A stretch of DNA of 64,000 nt from Streptomyces venezuelae (GTDB lineage Bacteria; Actinomycetota; Actinomycetes; Streptomycetales; Streptomycetaceae): the NCBI RefSeq assembly GCF_008642375.1, contig NZ_CP029194.1:1178001-1242000 (forward strand). The letters are read 5' to 3'. Below the pieces are notes generated by a model, which saw only the letters and a list, made by a program, of their open reading frames with translations, was not told where the DNA came from and made no database searches. The position numbers and the translations under genes were made by a program. Numbering within the stretch: position 1 is the first letter of the stretch; every line of letters starts with the position of its first letter. Positions 55,739 to 63,799 of the stretch are shown here, in pieces.

Positions 55739-56943
55739 CGGGGCGGCTGCGGAGGCGTGCGGTAGCCGAAGACCGGCCCGTCCTCCGGCGGGGGCGGGGC
55801 CGACGCGGTCTCGGGCGCCCCGGGTACCCGGTCCTCGACGGGGGCGGCGGCCGGGGCCCCGGCCCCCTCGACCGCTGCCGCGTCGACCGCGGGCTGCGAC
55901 TGTGCGGGGCCCGGGGTCAGCTTCGCCCCCAGGACCTCCTTGATGACGTTCGCCGCGAGTCGGCGGGGCTCGTCCATCTGGTGTTCCTCCAGCCCGCCCG
56001 GGCCGCCGCCGAGCGCCTGGATGGCGACCGTCAGCTGGTTCTTCATCGCCAGCAACTGGTCCTGGCGCAGGTTCTCCATCACGAGCCGGGCGTCCTCGGG
56101 GTGCCGGGCCAGCTGGAAGGCCATCGCGGCCGGGCCGCCGCGCTCCAGGTAGTAGGCGTAGTACTCGATCTTCTTGGCCTCGATCTCCTGGAGCTCCAGC
56201 TCCTGCCGCCCGCGGGCGAGGTTGCGCTCGTGGTCGAGCTCCTGCTGCTGGAAGTCGATGCGGTGCTGCTGCCGGCCCTGGACGAGCGCGCGCTCCGCGG
56301 CCAGTTCGTCCTCCCGCATGAGCAGGGCGTGCTGCGGTTCGAGTTTCTCGCGCGCGAACGCGATCTCGCGCATCTGGCGTTCCTGTTCGAGGGCCGCCTC
56401 GTCCCGGCGGATCTGGAGGCCGCAGCGGACGTCGAGTCCGGCTCGTACGCCCAGCGGCCCGGCGGCCTCGACGGCCTTGCGGGCGTGGGACTCGGCCGCC
56501 GCGCTCTCCTCCATGTCGAAGCCCCGGAGCACGGGCCGGACGGCGTCCTCGACGAGGCGCTGCACCATGGCCGGGACGTTCCGCTCGCCGCTCGCCACGA
56601 AGGCGGCCGGGTCGACGACCTGCCAGGTGCAGCTCAGGGTCACCTCGAACAGGAAGGCGTCGCGCCGGCTGGGGACGGCGAGGAGGGTGGCGGCCTCGTG
56701 CCGGCCCATGTCCACCTCGTACACGCTGGTCCAGCGCTTGGTGGCGAGTTCCGTACGGCTCGGCCGGCTCGGCGGCAGATAGGTGTCGCGGCTTCCCTGG
56801 GCCGTCGTGAACACGAGGGCGTGGTCGATGCGCGTGGCGCGCAGCGGCTTGAAGCGGGACAGCTCCTGGATCGTGACCACCGGGTCGACGAGTGCGGTGT
56901 GGCGGTTCGCGTCCTGCTGCCACTGGGGCGGCTGGCTCATCAT
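55735..56943 (-). CDS. SPFH/band-7-like protein with long coiled coil
   Basis: The 402-residue protein has an N-terminal domain (SVYEVDMGRHEAATLLAVPSRRDAFLFEVTLSCTWQVVDP...) resembling SPFH/prohibitin-like domains. A highly charged helical stretch of about 120 residues (about 185-305; EQERQMREIAFAREKLEPQ... LQEIEAKKIEYYAYYLE) should form a coiled coil, followed by a Pro/Ala-rich C-terminus. No membrane helix is obvious. Such proteins build scaffolds at membranes. It is translationally coupled to the Pycsar-effector-like gene, suggesting that it organises or restrains that protein. Tandem 13-bp repeats lie upstream. Confidence 0.8.
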   Translation of the reverse strand: MMSQPPQWQQDANRHTALVDPVVTIQELSRFKPLRATRIDHALVFTTAQGSRDTYLPPSRPSRTELATKRWTSVYEVDMGRHEAATLLAVPSRRDAFLFEVTLSCTWQVVDPAAFVASGERNVPAMVQRLVEDAVRPVLRGFDMEESAAAESHARKAVEAAGPLGVRAGLDVRCGLQIRRDEAALEQERQMREIAFAREKLEPQHALLMREDELAAERALVQGRQQHRIDFQQQELDHERNLARGRQELELQEIEAKKIEYYAYYLERGGPAAMAFQLARHPEDARLVMENLRQDQLLAMKNQLTVAIQALGGGPGGLEEHQMDEPRRLAANVIKEVLGAKLTPGPAQSQPAVDAAAVEGAGAPAAAPVEDRVPGAPETASAPPPPEDGPVFGYRTPPQPPR

Positions 56944-56997
56944 GGTGACGTGGCTCCTTGGGACCGTTCTGGTGGCGTGCGCACGAAGCTCACGCCG

Positions 56998-57062
56998 GGG
57001 GTATACGGCGGTGGTGTACGGCTGTGGTGTACGGCTGTGGCTTGCACCGGTGGTGTACGCGG
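56998..57062. repeat. 13-bp tandem repeats upstream of the SPFH gene
   Basis: Four to five units of about 13 bp, best seen as GTGGTGTACGGCT at 57011 and 57024 with diverged copies at 57037 and 57050, fill part of the 150-bp gap between the NTPase and SPFH genes. They may be regulatory sites for an internal promoter. Confidence 0.6.
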
Positions 57063-57093
57063 CGGGTGCGCGCCGGGGATCCGCGCCCGGGCA

Positions 57094-59469
57094 CTACGCC
57101 GGGGACGGACGCCGGGCATGGGCGTCCGCGAGCGGCGGCCCGGACACCAGGACGAGGGCGCGCAACCGGAGGGCGACGGAGGGCGGGGTCGATTCGCCCG
57201 CGCTCCGCAGGTTCTCCAGAAGGTAGACGAGCCGCTTGTGGTCCTCGGTGGAGACCGCGAGCAGGGGCAGCAGCTCGGCCAGCGCGGCCTCGGCGCCCCG
57301 GTCGTCCTCGGCGGCACGGACCCATTGACGCAGGGTGTTGAGCCCGGACGCCGAGCACACGGGGTCGTTGAGGACTCCGCGCAACAGGGCGGCGAGGGCG
57401 TGCCGCAGGACCGCTCCGTCCGTGCCGGGTGTCGCATCGGCCCGGGCGAACAGGTCGAGCAGCAGGGCGCGTCCCGTGCCGGCGGGCCCGTCGGTGGGTC
57501 CGCCGGCGTGGACCGTGGCACGCAGGACGAAGTCCCTCGTCGTGCCGCGCAGTTGGGGCGGGAGCGCGCTCCACAGGCGGGCGACGGTGTCCCAGTCGTC
57601 TCGCGCTGCCGCCTCCTGTCCCGCCGCGAGCAGCAGGGCCGCGGCCGACTGGGCGAGGTCGTCGCGTTCGTTCGACCAGCCCTGGCCGGGCCCGCCTCGG
57701 CCCTCCAGGCCCCGTACGGCCTCGGTGAGCGCGGCGAGCGCCTCCTCGGGGAAGGCGTCCCCGACCAGGGCGTAGCCGCGTACGGCCGTCCAGCGGAGCC
57801 GGTGGTCGGGGGCGACGCACCACTCCGCGAGGATGCGGGAGACGTGCGGGGCGCCCAAGTGGTGGGCGAGGGCCAGGGCGTTGGCTGCCGCGAGGCGGGC
57901 GCGCAGCCGGCGGTCCGCCGCCCAGGAGCGGATGAGGAGGGCCATCGCGGACGGCAGGTCGGCCGCGGCCATGACGGCGGCGGTGGCGGCGGCGCGGGTG
58001 CGGACGACGGGCCGGGGGTCGTCGGCGAGGCGACGGAGCCACGCGACGAGCGCGGGCCGGGCGGAGGGGTGGCCCGTCCAGACCTCGCGCAGCAGGGTGA
58101 TGGCGGTCAGCCGGTCCCTGAACTGCACCTTCGTCTGGAGCACCGGACCCCACTCGGTCTCCTCCGGCTCCTGGTAGCGGTCGGCGAGCGCCTGCTCGAC
58201 GCGCTGGGCGCTGGAGGTGCCGAAGACGGGGATGCGGGCCGGCTCCCCGGGGTTCTCGATGCGCTGGAGGAGAGCGAAGAGGACGTCGCTCAGTTCGGCG
58301 GTGAGGGGGTAGGGCGCCTCGTCGAAGGTGGCGAGGGCGATGAGGAAGGCCTTGTCGTGCAGGCTGTGGTCCGCGCTGTCGAACCACTCCCTGACCTGGC
58401 GTTCGGCGGCGTAGTGGCCGAACGCGCCGAGCTCGGCCAAGGACACGGTGCCCCGCGCGTGGCCGGCGACGCGTTCGGCGAAGCGGGCCGTGTCGGCGAC
58501 GGGCCGGTGGTGGGCGAGGACGGCCCGTACCTCGGCGAGGGCGAGGAGTTCGTCGACGCTCCGCCCTGCCAGGTCCTTGTGCCGGAGGTGTCCGGCGAGC
58601 AGGGCCGCGGGCTCGGGCGGCTCCCAGGGGACCGGGCTCAGGCTGCCGTGGACGACGGGATGGGGTCCGACGACCACGACGAGGTGGCCGCCGGTGGCGT
58701 GGAGCCGCTCGCTGAGGGCGCGGATGTGGTGCTCGCGCAGGGGGCGTTCGGCGGTGGTGGCGAAGTCGGCGACGAGGTGTCCGCAGCCTTCGCGGAGCTC
58801 TCCGGCGAGCCGGCCCGGCGGGAGCGCCGGGTCGAGGGCCCGGTAGGAGCGGGAGCCGACGGCGCGGAGCAGCATGAGGGCGGCGGCGCGGCGGCCCGTG
58901 GTGGCGGGTCCGGAGAGGATGGCGACGCGGTGTTCCCGGAGTCCGGCGAGGGCGAGGGCGAAGGGGCTGCCGGGCTGCCACGGTTCGTGGGGTAAGTCCC
59001 CGTCGTGGCCGTCACCGGCCGGGACACCCGGGGCGGCCGCACCGTCGTACGCCGCCCCCGGCTCCCCCGCGGTCACGGGGTGGACGAAGTTCCGTGCGAG
59101 CGCTTCGACTTCGGAGACGGGGATCTCTCCCGAGCGTTCCTCGGTGTCGCCGCCGAGGTGGTACTCCACCTTGCTGCCGCCGAGGATGACGTCTCCGGTG
59201 ACCTGGCCGCCGCTCACGCCGTGCTGGTCGCCGCCGACGAGGGAGCCGCCGACGCGGGCGGAGTGGCCGAGCATGATGCCGGGGCTGTGCCGGTAGAGGT
59301 CACGGCGGGAGTCCCAGGCGTACTCCGTCTCGTTCTCGGTGTCCGCCGGGTCCTCGGTGGCGGTGGCCGCGTCGCCGGTCCCCTCCGCGGTGTGCGGGTC
59401 CGCCTCGGCCCGCTCGGGGTACGGCCCCTGACCGTCCGGGCCGTCCTGGTGCTCCTGGGGTGTGGTCAC
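57094..59469 (-). CDS. NTPase/HEAT-repeat-like protein with degenerate P-loop and Gly-rich tag
   Basis: The 791-residue protein has an acidic N-terminus, a Gly-rich tag (about 75-99, SLVGGDQHGVSGGQVTGD) and a P-loop-like site (about 187-194, GPATTGRR) where the usual Lys is Arg. Walker-B-like strands (HLVADF; HLVVVVGP) follow, then a long alpha-helical C-terminus (about 440-790) with HEAT-like repeats. This resembles STAND-type NTPases of actinobacterial conflict systems, but ATP hydrolysis is doubtful. It overlaps the cyclase-like gene by 4 nt and shares the same tag with it, so the two products probably interact. Confidence 0.78.
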   Translation of the reverse strand: MTTPQEHQDGPDGQGPYPERAEADPHTAEGTGDAATATEDPADTENETEYAWDSRRDLYRHSPGIMLGHSARVGGSLVGGDQHGVSGGQVTGDVILGGSKVEYHLGGDTEERSGEIPVSEVEALARNFVHPVTAGEPGAAYDGAAAPGVPAGDGHDGDLPHEPWQPGSPFALALAGLREHRVAILSGPATTGRRAAALMLLRAVGSRSYRALDPALPPGRLAGELREGCGHLVADFATTAERPLREHHIRALSERLHATGGHLVVVVGPHPVVHGSLSPVPWEPPEPAALLAGHLRHKDLAGRSVDELLALAEVRAVLAHHRPVADTARFAERVAGHARGTVSLAELGAFGHYAAERQVREWFDSADHSLHDKAFLIALATFDEAPYPLTAELSDVLFALLQRIENPGEPARIPVFGTSSAQRVEQALADRYQEPEETEWGPVLQTKVQFRDRLTAITLLREVWTGHPSARPALVAWLRRLADDPRPVVRTRAAATAAVMAAADLPSAMALLIRSWAADRRLRARLAAANALALAHHLGAPHVSRILAEWCVAPDHRLRWTAVRGYALVGDAFPEEALAALTEAVRGLEGRGGPGQGWSNERDDLAQSAAALLLAAGQEAAARDDWDTVARLWSALPPQLRGTTRDFVLRATVHAGGPTDGPAGTGRALLLDLFARADATPGTDGAVLRHALAALLRGVLNDPVCSASGLNTLRQWVRAAEDDRGAEAALAELLPLLAVSTEDHKRLVYLLENLRSAGESTPPSVALRLRALVLVSGPPLADAHARRPSPA
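59176..59248. repeat. 73-bp direct repeat, copy 1 (in the NTPase gene)
   Basis: This encodes the Gly-rich tag of the NTPase-like protein. It is identical to the copy 332 bp away in the cyclase gene at 70 of 73 positions by eye. Confidence 0.85.
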
Positions 59470-60380
59470 GACCGGCTCCCGTCGGCGGTGTCGTCCGCGG
59501 CGCGGGTGCCGCCGAGCACGACGTCTCCGGTGACCTGACCGCCGCTCACGCCGTGCTGGTCGCCGCCGACGAGGGAGCCGTGGATCACGGGCGCCCCGCC
59601 GTGGAAGTGGAAGACGGCTCCGGCGGACGGCTGCTGCGGAGCCGGAGCCGCGGGCGGAGCGGCGGCAGGAGCTGCGGCGGGGGGTTCGGCGGGAGCCTCC
59701 GCGGTCCGAGAGGTCTGAGCTGTCCGGGACGTCTGAGCGGTCCGAGAGGTCCCGGCGGGCTCGGCCGCCCCCGCGGCCTCGACACCCCGGCCCGGCGCGG
59801 CGCCCTGGTGGATCCAGGCGGACAGCACCCCGTCCTTCACGATGACGTCCGCCCGCCGGAAGAGCTCCGGTCGTACCCCTCGGTGGCCGTGCCGCACCAC
59901 GCCCTCGTAGACCGGTGCGCTCACCGCGAGGACGCAGTGCTCGTCCCCGCGCTCGGCGAGCGCGGACCGCAGGACGTCCGCGTCGAGCAGCCGACAGGCC
60001 TGGTTGAGGTCGTGGCCGACGAGTCCGCCGGTCGTCCCGGCGTGCGGGTCGTGGGCGACCTCGCCGGCGGCGAGGACGATCCTCATCCGCATCTGGGCGC
60101 TCTCCGAGGCCAGCAGGTTGTGCTCGTGCAGGAGTTCGGGGGTCGTGGTCAGCAGCGACCGCAGGATCACGGTCTTCGCCACGTCCCCGCTGAGCAGCAC
60201 GATCAGACCGTCCCCCCGGTCCTCGCGGTACTGCTGGGTGGCCTCGACGCCGGCGGCTTCGAGCGTCTGGTCCACGATCTTGTTGAAGGTGCGCCGCAGG
60301 ACGGCCTGCACCACGTCGTCGCGACGGCTGAACCGCTCGACGTCGATCAGCAGGATGGTCCGGTTGACAGGCTCGCGCAT
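59466..60380 (-). CDS. Class III nucleotide cyclase-like protein with Gly-rich tag
   Basis: The 304-residue protein has an N-terminal domain of about 200 residues with a cyclase-like pattern. It begins TILLIDVERFSRRDD with Asp13 at the first metal position, then EDRGDGLIVLL (Asp57) and IVLAAGEV. A Pro/Ala-rich linker with repeated TSRTAQ units and a C-terminal tag (GSLVGGDQHGVSGGQVTG) follow. The tag is also in the next protein. Whether it makes a cyclic nucleotide, and which base, cannot be read from sequence. A Crp-like box in its promoter and a Crp/Fnr gene directly upstream support a cyclic-nucleotide link. Confidence 0.78.
   Translation of the reverse strand: MREPVNRTILLIDVERFSRRDDVVQAVLRRTFNKIVDQTLEAAGVEATQQYREDRGDGLIVLLSGDVAKTVILRSLLTTTPELLHEHNLLASESAQMRMRIVLAAGEVAHDPHAGTTGGLVGHDLNQACRLLDADVLRSALAERGDEHCVLAVSAPVYEGVVRHGHRGVRPELFRRADVIVKDGVLSAWIHQGAAPGRGVEAAGAAEPAGTSRTAQTSRTAQTSRTAEAPAEPPAAAPAAAPPAAPAPQQPSAGAVFHFHGGAPVIHGSLVGGDQHGVSGGQVTGDVVLGGTRAADDTADGSRS
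59508..59580. repeat. 73-bp direct repeat, copy 2 (in the cyclase gene)
   Basis: This encodes the C-terminal Gly-rich tag of the cyclase-like protein. It differs from copy 1 at three positions. Confidence 0.85.
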
Positions 60381-60422
60381 GGCCGCCTTCCGCTCGTTGC
60401 TCGGCCCGCTCGGGGCCTTCTG

Positions 60423-60439
60423 GACATCAAGAAGATGTC
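60423..60439. promoter_or_regulatory. Inverted repeat in the cyclase leader
   Basis: GACATC-aagaa-GATGTC is a perfect 6-bp inverted repeat about 43 bp upstream of the cyclase start. It may be a second operator or a leader hairpin. Confidence 0.4.
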
Positions 60440-60482
60440 AGGGGAGGGGGGTTCGAGGCGACGGAACCTAGCACAATCGCCA

Positions 60483-60498
60483 TGTGACCGTGTACACA
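60483..60498. promoter_or_regulatory. Crp-like binding site upstream of the cyclase gene
   Basis: TGTGA-ccgtgt-ACACA matches the CRP consensus TGTGA-N6-TCACA at 9 of 10 conserved bases. On the cyclase strand it overlaps the expected -35 region of a possible TAGGTT -10 element. It lies between the Crp/Fnr gene and the cyclase gene. Confidence 0.65.
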
Positions 60499-60534
60499 GA
60501 ACGGATCTCGCGCCGGCCGGTCCGTCGGCTCCGG

Positions 60535-61221
60535 TCAGCCGTTCCCCGAACGCGCCATCTGCCGCAGTGCGTCCGGCCGTACGACGACGATCCCGCGCCG
60601 TCCGGTCCGCACGATGCCCCGCTCCCGTAACTGCTTGAGCAGGCGCGCGACCGCCTCGCGCGAGGCCCCGACCGAGCCCGCGAGCTCACTCTGGCTGAGC
60701 CCTGCGGTGAGCTGGACGCCGTCCTCCGACTCCTCGCCGTGGGTGCGGATCAGTTCGAGGAGGAGCAGGGCGAGCCGCTCCTGCACGGCGAGCGAGGCGA
60801 ACTGCACGCGCCGCCGGTCGCTGTCGCGCGTGCGGTCGGCGGTCAGCGCGAGCAACTTACGGGCGATGGAGGGCCGTTCGTCGAGCATGGCGCCGAACCG
60901 CTCGGCATCGACGGCGAGTGCCTCGACGGCTTCGAGCGCGGTGACGGTCGCGCCGCGCGGCCGGCCGCTGAGGAGGGCCTGTTCGCCGACGATGTCGCCG
61001 GGCCCCCGGAGCGCGAGGAGCGCCTCGTATCCGTTGGGCGCGGCCGAGGTCACCTTGGCCCACCCCGAGAGGATCACGAGGACGTGGGTCGAGGGCTCGT
61101 GCTCGCGGAGCAGCACCTGCCGTGCGGGGAAGGCGAGATGGCCGCCGCAGCGGAAGAGCGCGTGCCGGTCCTCGGTGTCCAGGCGTGCCACGAAGGGGAC
61201 TTGGTCCTCGAACTGCGTCAA
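60535..61221 (-). CDS. Crp/Fnr-family transcriptional regulator
   Basis: The 228-residue protein has a cyclic-nucleotide-binding-like beta-roll (GGHLAFPARQVLLREHEPSTHVLVILSGWAKV, GPGDIVGEQALLSGRPRGATVTAL) and a C-terminal Crp helix-turn-helix (GLSQSELAGSVGASREAVARLLKQL). No Fnr-type cysteine cluster is present, which favours a nucleotide ligand over an iron-sulfur centre. The TTG start is accepted because GGGAG lies 6 nt upstream. It is directly upstream of the cyclase gene and probably binds the Crp-like box between them. Confidence 0.92.
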   Translation of the reverse strand: MTQFEDQVPFVARLDTEDRHALFRCGGHLAFPARQVLLREHEPSTHVLVILSGWAKVTSAAPNGYEALLALRGPGDIVGEQALLSGRPRGATVTALEAVEALAVDAERFGAMLDERPSIARKLLALTADRTRDSDRRRVQFASLAVQERLALLLLELIRTHGEESEDGVQLTAGLSQSELAGSVGASREAVARLLKQLRERGIVRTGRRGIVVVRPDALRQMARSGNG

Positions 61222-61308
61222 CTGTCTCTCCCGGCTGCCTCTTCGGGCCGTACACGGCCCGGACGATCAGCCGGGAGGTTAGCGCATCACCGCCCAGGCG
61301 GGACCGCG

Positions 61309-62037
61309 TCAGGTCGAGGGTTCGATTCCCCAGGCGGCGGCCCGGGCCGCGGCGGCCGCGCGGTTGGGGAGATCCAGTTTGGCGAGGATGTGCTCGATGT
61401 GGGTGCCCACGGTGCGCGGGGTGATGAACAGGCGTTCGGCGATCTCCCGGTTGGTGCGGCCCGCGGTCAGCTCGGCGAGCACCTGGAGCTCCCGGGGGGA
61501 GAGCCCGCCCGACCGCGGGCGGTCGCGGGCGTCGACGGCGGCGGCGAGGGCCTCGGTGAGCAGGGTGACCACGGCGCGCGCCGGATCGGGCGTGCGCCGT
61601 GGTCCACGGGTGCTGACGTTGAGCATGCCGACGTACCGGCCGTCGGCGGCGAAGAGGCACTGGGCCACGCCGTCCTCGATCCCCAGGGGGCTCAGCACCT
61701 CCTGGAAGCCCGGCGACACGTCGAGGAGCTGCCGGGGCACGTCCCTGAGCCAGAGCCCGCCCCGGTCCGGGCCGCGGAGCACGGGGAACACCGGGTCGCG
61801 GTGGAGGCGGGTCTCGATGTAGACCGTGGCGTCGTCCGGGTAGCTCCCGGCCAGGGTGGTGTGGCGCCGGCGCAGGGGGTCCCACCGGGCCAGGGAGGCG
61901 TGGTCGTACTCCATCACCTCGGACAGGGCCGCCAGGACCGTGTCGACGCCGGTCGCGCCGCTGGTGGCGCTCCTCGCGGCCTCACGGACGTGGACGGCCG
62001 CGTCCAGGATGTCCGCCGTGGTCCGTTCCGCTGCCAT
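61309..62037 (-). CDS. LuxR-family regulator with GAF-like sensor domain
   Basis: The 242-residue protein has an N-terminal domain of about 165 residues, possibly GAF-like, and a C-terminal LuxR helix-turn-helix (GGLSPRELQVLAELTAGRTNREIAERLFITPRTVGTHIEHILAKLDLPNR). It lacks a phosphoacceptor receiver domain. The ATG is very close to GGAGGG, so a GTG at 62097, which would overlap the upstream gene, remains possible. It follows the amidohydrolase gene by 31 nt on the same strand and may be cotranscribed with it. Confidence 0.87.
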   Translation of the reverse strand: MAAERTTADILDAAVHVREAARSATSGATGVDTVLAALSEVMEYDHASLARWDPLRRRHTTLAGSYPDDATVYIETRLHRDPVFPVLRGPDRGGLWLRDVPRQLLDVSPGFQEVLSPLGIEDGVAQCLFAADGRYVGMLNVSTRGPRRTPDPARAVVTLLTEALAAAVDARDRPRSGGLSPRELQVLAELTAGRTNREIAERLFITPRTVGTHIEHILAKLDLPNRAAAAARAAAWGIEPST

Positions 62038-62068
62038 CCCTCCAGGATGATCATCCGCCCGGAATACG

Positions 62069-63799
62069 TCAATCGCGCAGGGTGTCGTGCACGACACGTC
62101 CGTCGACGACGGTGAGGACGACGGGCATCCCGGGGATGTCGTGCGGGTCGGCGGTGAGCAGGTCCCCGTCGAGCACGCAGAGGTCGGCGGCCTTGCCCGG
62201 CTCCAGGGAGCCCTTCCAGTCGTCGGCGAAGTCCTGCCAGGCGGCGTCGATCGTGTACGTACGGATCGCCTCGGCCAGTCCGATGCGCTGCTCGGGGCCG
62301 CTGACCCGGCCGGTGGCCTTCGACTCGCGCAGCATCATGGTGGCGACGCCCTGGCGCCAGTCCGGGTGGGTGACGGGGGCGTCGGAGCCGCTCGCGACGC
62401 GCACGCCGGCGTCGAGGGCGTCTCGGTAGGGCCACGCGTAGGCGGCGCGTCCGGTGCCGACGAACTCCTCCTCCATGTCGGCGACGGTCCACTTGATGGT
62501 GGGGTTCATGTTGACGCCGAAGCCGTGCGCGGCGAGCACCTTCATGCTGTGGGCGGTGAGGAAGTCGCCGTGGATGGCGTAGTGGCGGGCATCGGGCCTC
62601 GGGTGCTCGGCCACGGCCGCGGCGAAGGCCTCCACGACGGTGTCGCCGGCCCGGTCGCCGGTGACGTGGACGCCGAGCTGGTGTCCGGCGGCGTGGGCGT
62701 ACCGGATCATGGCGCCGATCTCGGCGATCCGCTCGGCGTCGGTCTCGCCGCCGACGCAGAGGGAGCCGCAGCCGCCGCCGACGTACGGCTCGTGCATCCA
62801 GGCCGTCCTGTTGGGGACGATGCCGTCGCCGAAGATCTTGACGCCGTGGATCGTGAGGCGGCGCGGATCGGCCTCGCCGGAGGCTTCGGGGCCCGCGAGG
62901 CCGCCGGGACCGCCGAGGGCGTCGAGGCCTCGCGCGAACTCCTCCGCCGTGCTCGCCATGCCGGTGGGCAGGAGCAGGACGCCGACGCGGGCGGTCAGTT
63001 CGCCGTCTGCGAGCAGTCGGCGGTAGACGTCGAGGGTCTCCCCGCCGAGTGCGCCCCGCATGATGCCGTCGCCGCCGGGGCCGAGCCCGGGCTCGGTGTA
63101 GCTGGTCACGCCGAGCCGGGCGAGCGTGGCGAGGGTCGACCTGATCGCGTCGGTCCGCTCCTGGCGGCTGAGCGGCGGCAGCGCGTTCTGGACGAGGGCC
63201 TGGGCGCCCTCGTGGAGCAGCCCGGTCGGCTCCCCCGCCTCGTCCACGACGATGGCCCCGCCGGGCGGTGCGACGGTGTCCCGGTCGATCCCGATGAGGT
63301 CCAGCGCCTTGGAGTTGACCCAGGTGGCGTGCCCGGAGAAGGAGTACAGGACGACGGGGTGGTCCGGGCTGACGGCGTCGAGGTCGTGGAGCGAGGGCTG
63401 CCGCGAGGGGTCGGTGACGCACTCGTCGAGATAGCCGGTGTCCCAGCCGTGCCCGGTGATCCACTGCCCGTCCGGGACCCGTCCGACGGCCTCGCGGACG
63501 ACCTCGGCCACATCCACGAGGGAGGACACGGCGGGGTGGGCGACGTCGAGGGAGAGCGGCGGGCTCGCCATGCCGAAGGCGCATCCGTGCAGGTGGGAGT
63601 CGTTGATCCCGGGAAGGAGCGTCGCCCCCCGCAGGTCGACGACGCGGGTGGCGGGCCCGATGAACGGCGCCATGTCGTCCCGTCCGCCGACGGCGCTGAT
63701 GATCCCGCCGGTCACCGCCAGGGCCGAGGCGACGGAGAACTCCGCGTCGACCGTGACCACCCGTCCACCGACAAACACCAGATCCGCGTACGTGTCCAC
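62069..63799 (-). CDS. Amidohydrolase (YtcJ-like)
   Basis: The 576-residue protein is an amidohydrolase-superfamily metal enzyme of the YtcJ/amidohydrolase_3 type. It has the N-terminal beta sandwich, the metal motif LLPGINDSHLHG, KIFGDGIVPNRTAW, HVTGDRAGD and the C-terminal Asp in VASGSDAPVTHPDW. It probably hydrolyses an amide or related C-N bond in the cytoplasm. The substrate is unknown. No adjacent transporter or pathway gene gives a hint. Confidence 0.9.
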   Translation of the reverse strand: MDTYADLVFVGGRVVTVDAEFSVASALAVTGGIISAVGGRDDMAPFIGPATRVVDLRGATLLPGINDSHLHGCAFGMASPPLSLDVAHPAVSSLVDVAEVVREAVGRVPDGQWITGHGWDTGYLDECVTDPSRQPSLHDLDAVSPDHPVVLYSFSGHATWVNSKALDLIGIDRDTVAPPGGAIVVDEAGEPTGLLHEGAQALVQNALPPLSRQERTDAIRSTLATLARLGVTSYTEPGLGPGGDGIMRGALGGETLDVYRRLLADGELTARVGVLLLPTGMASTAEEFARGLDALGGPGGLAGPEASGEADPRRLTIHGVKIFGDGIVPNRTAWMHEPYVGGGCGSLCVGGETDAERIAEIGAMIRYAHAAGHQLGVHVTGDRAGDTVVEAFAAAVAEHPRPDARHYAIHGDFLTAHSMKVLAAHGFGVNMNPTIKWTVADMEEEFVGTGRAAYAWPYRDALDAGVRVASGSDAPVTHPDWRQGVATMMLRESKATGRVSGPEQRIGLAEAIRTYTIDAAWQDFADDWKGSLEPGKAADLCVLDGDLLTADPHDIPGMPVVLTVVDGRVVHDTLRD

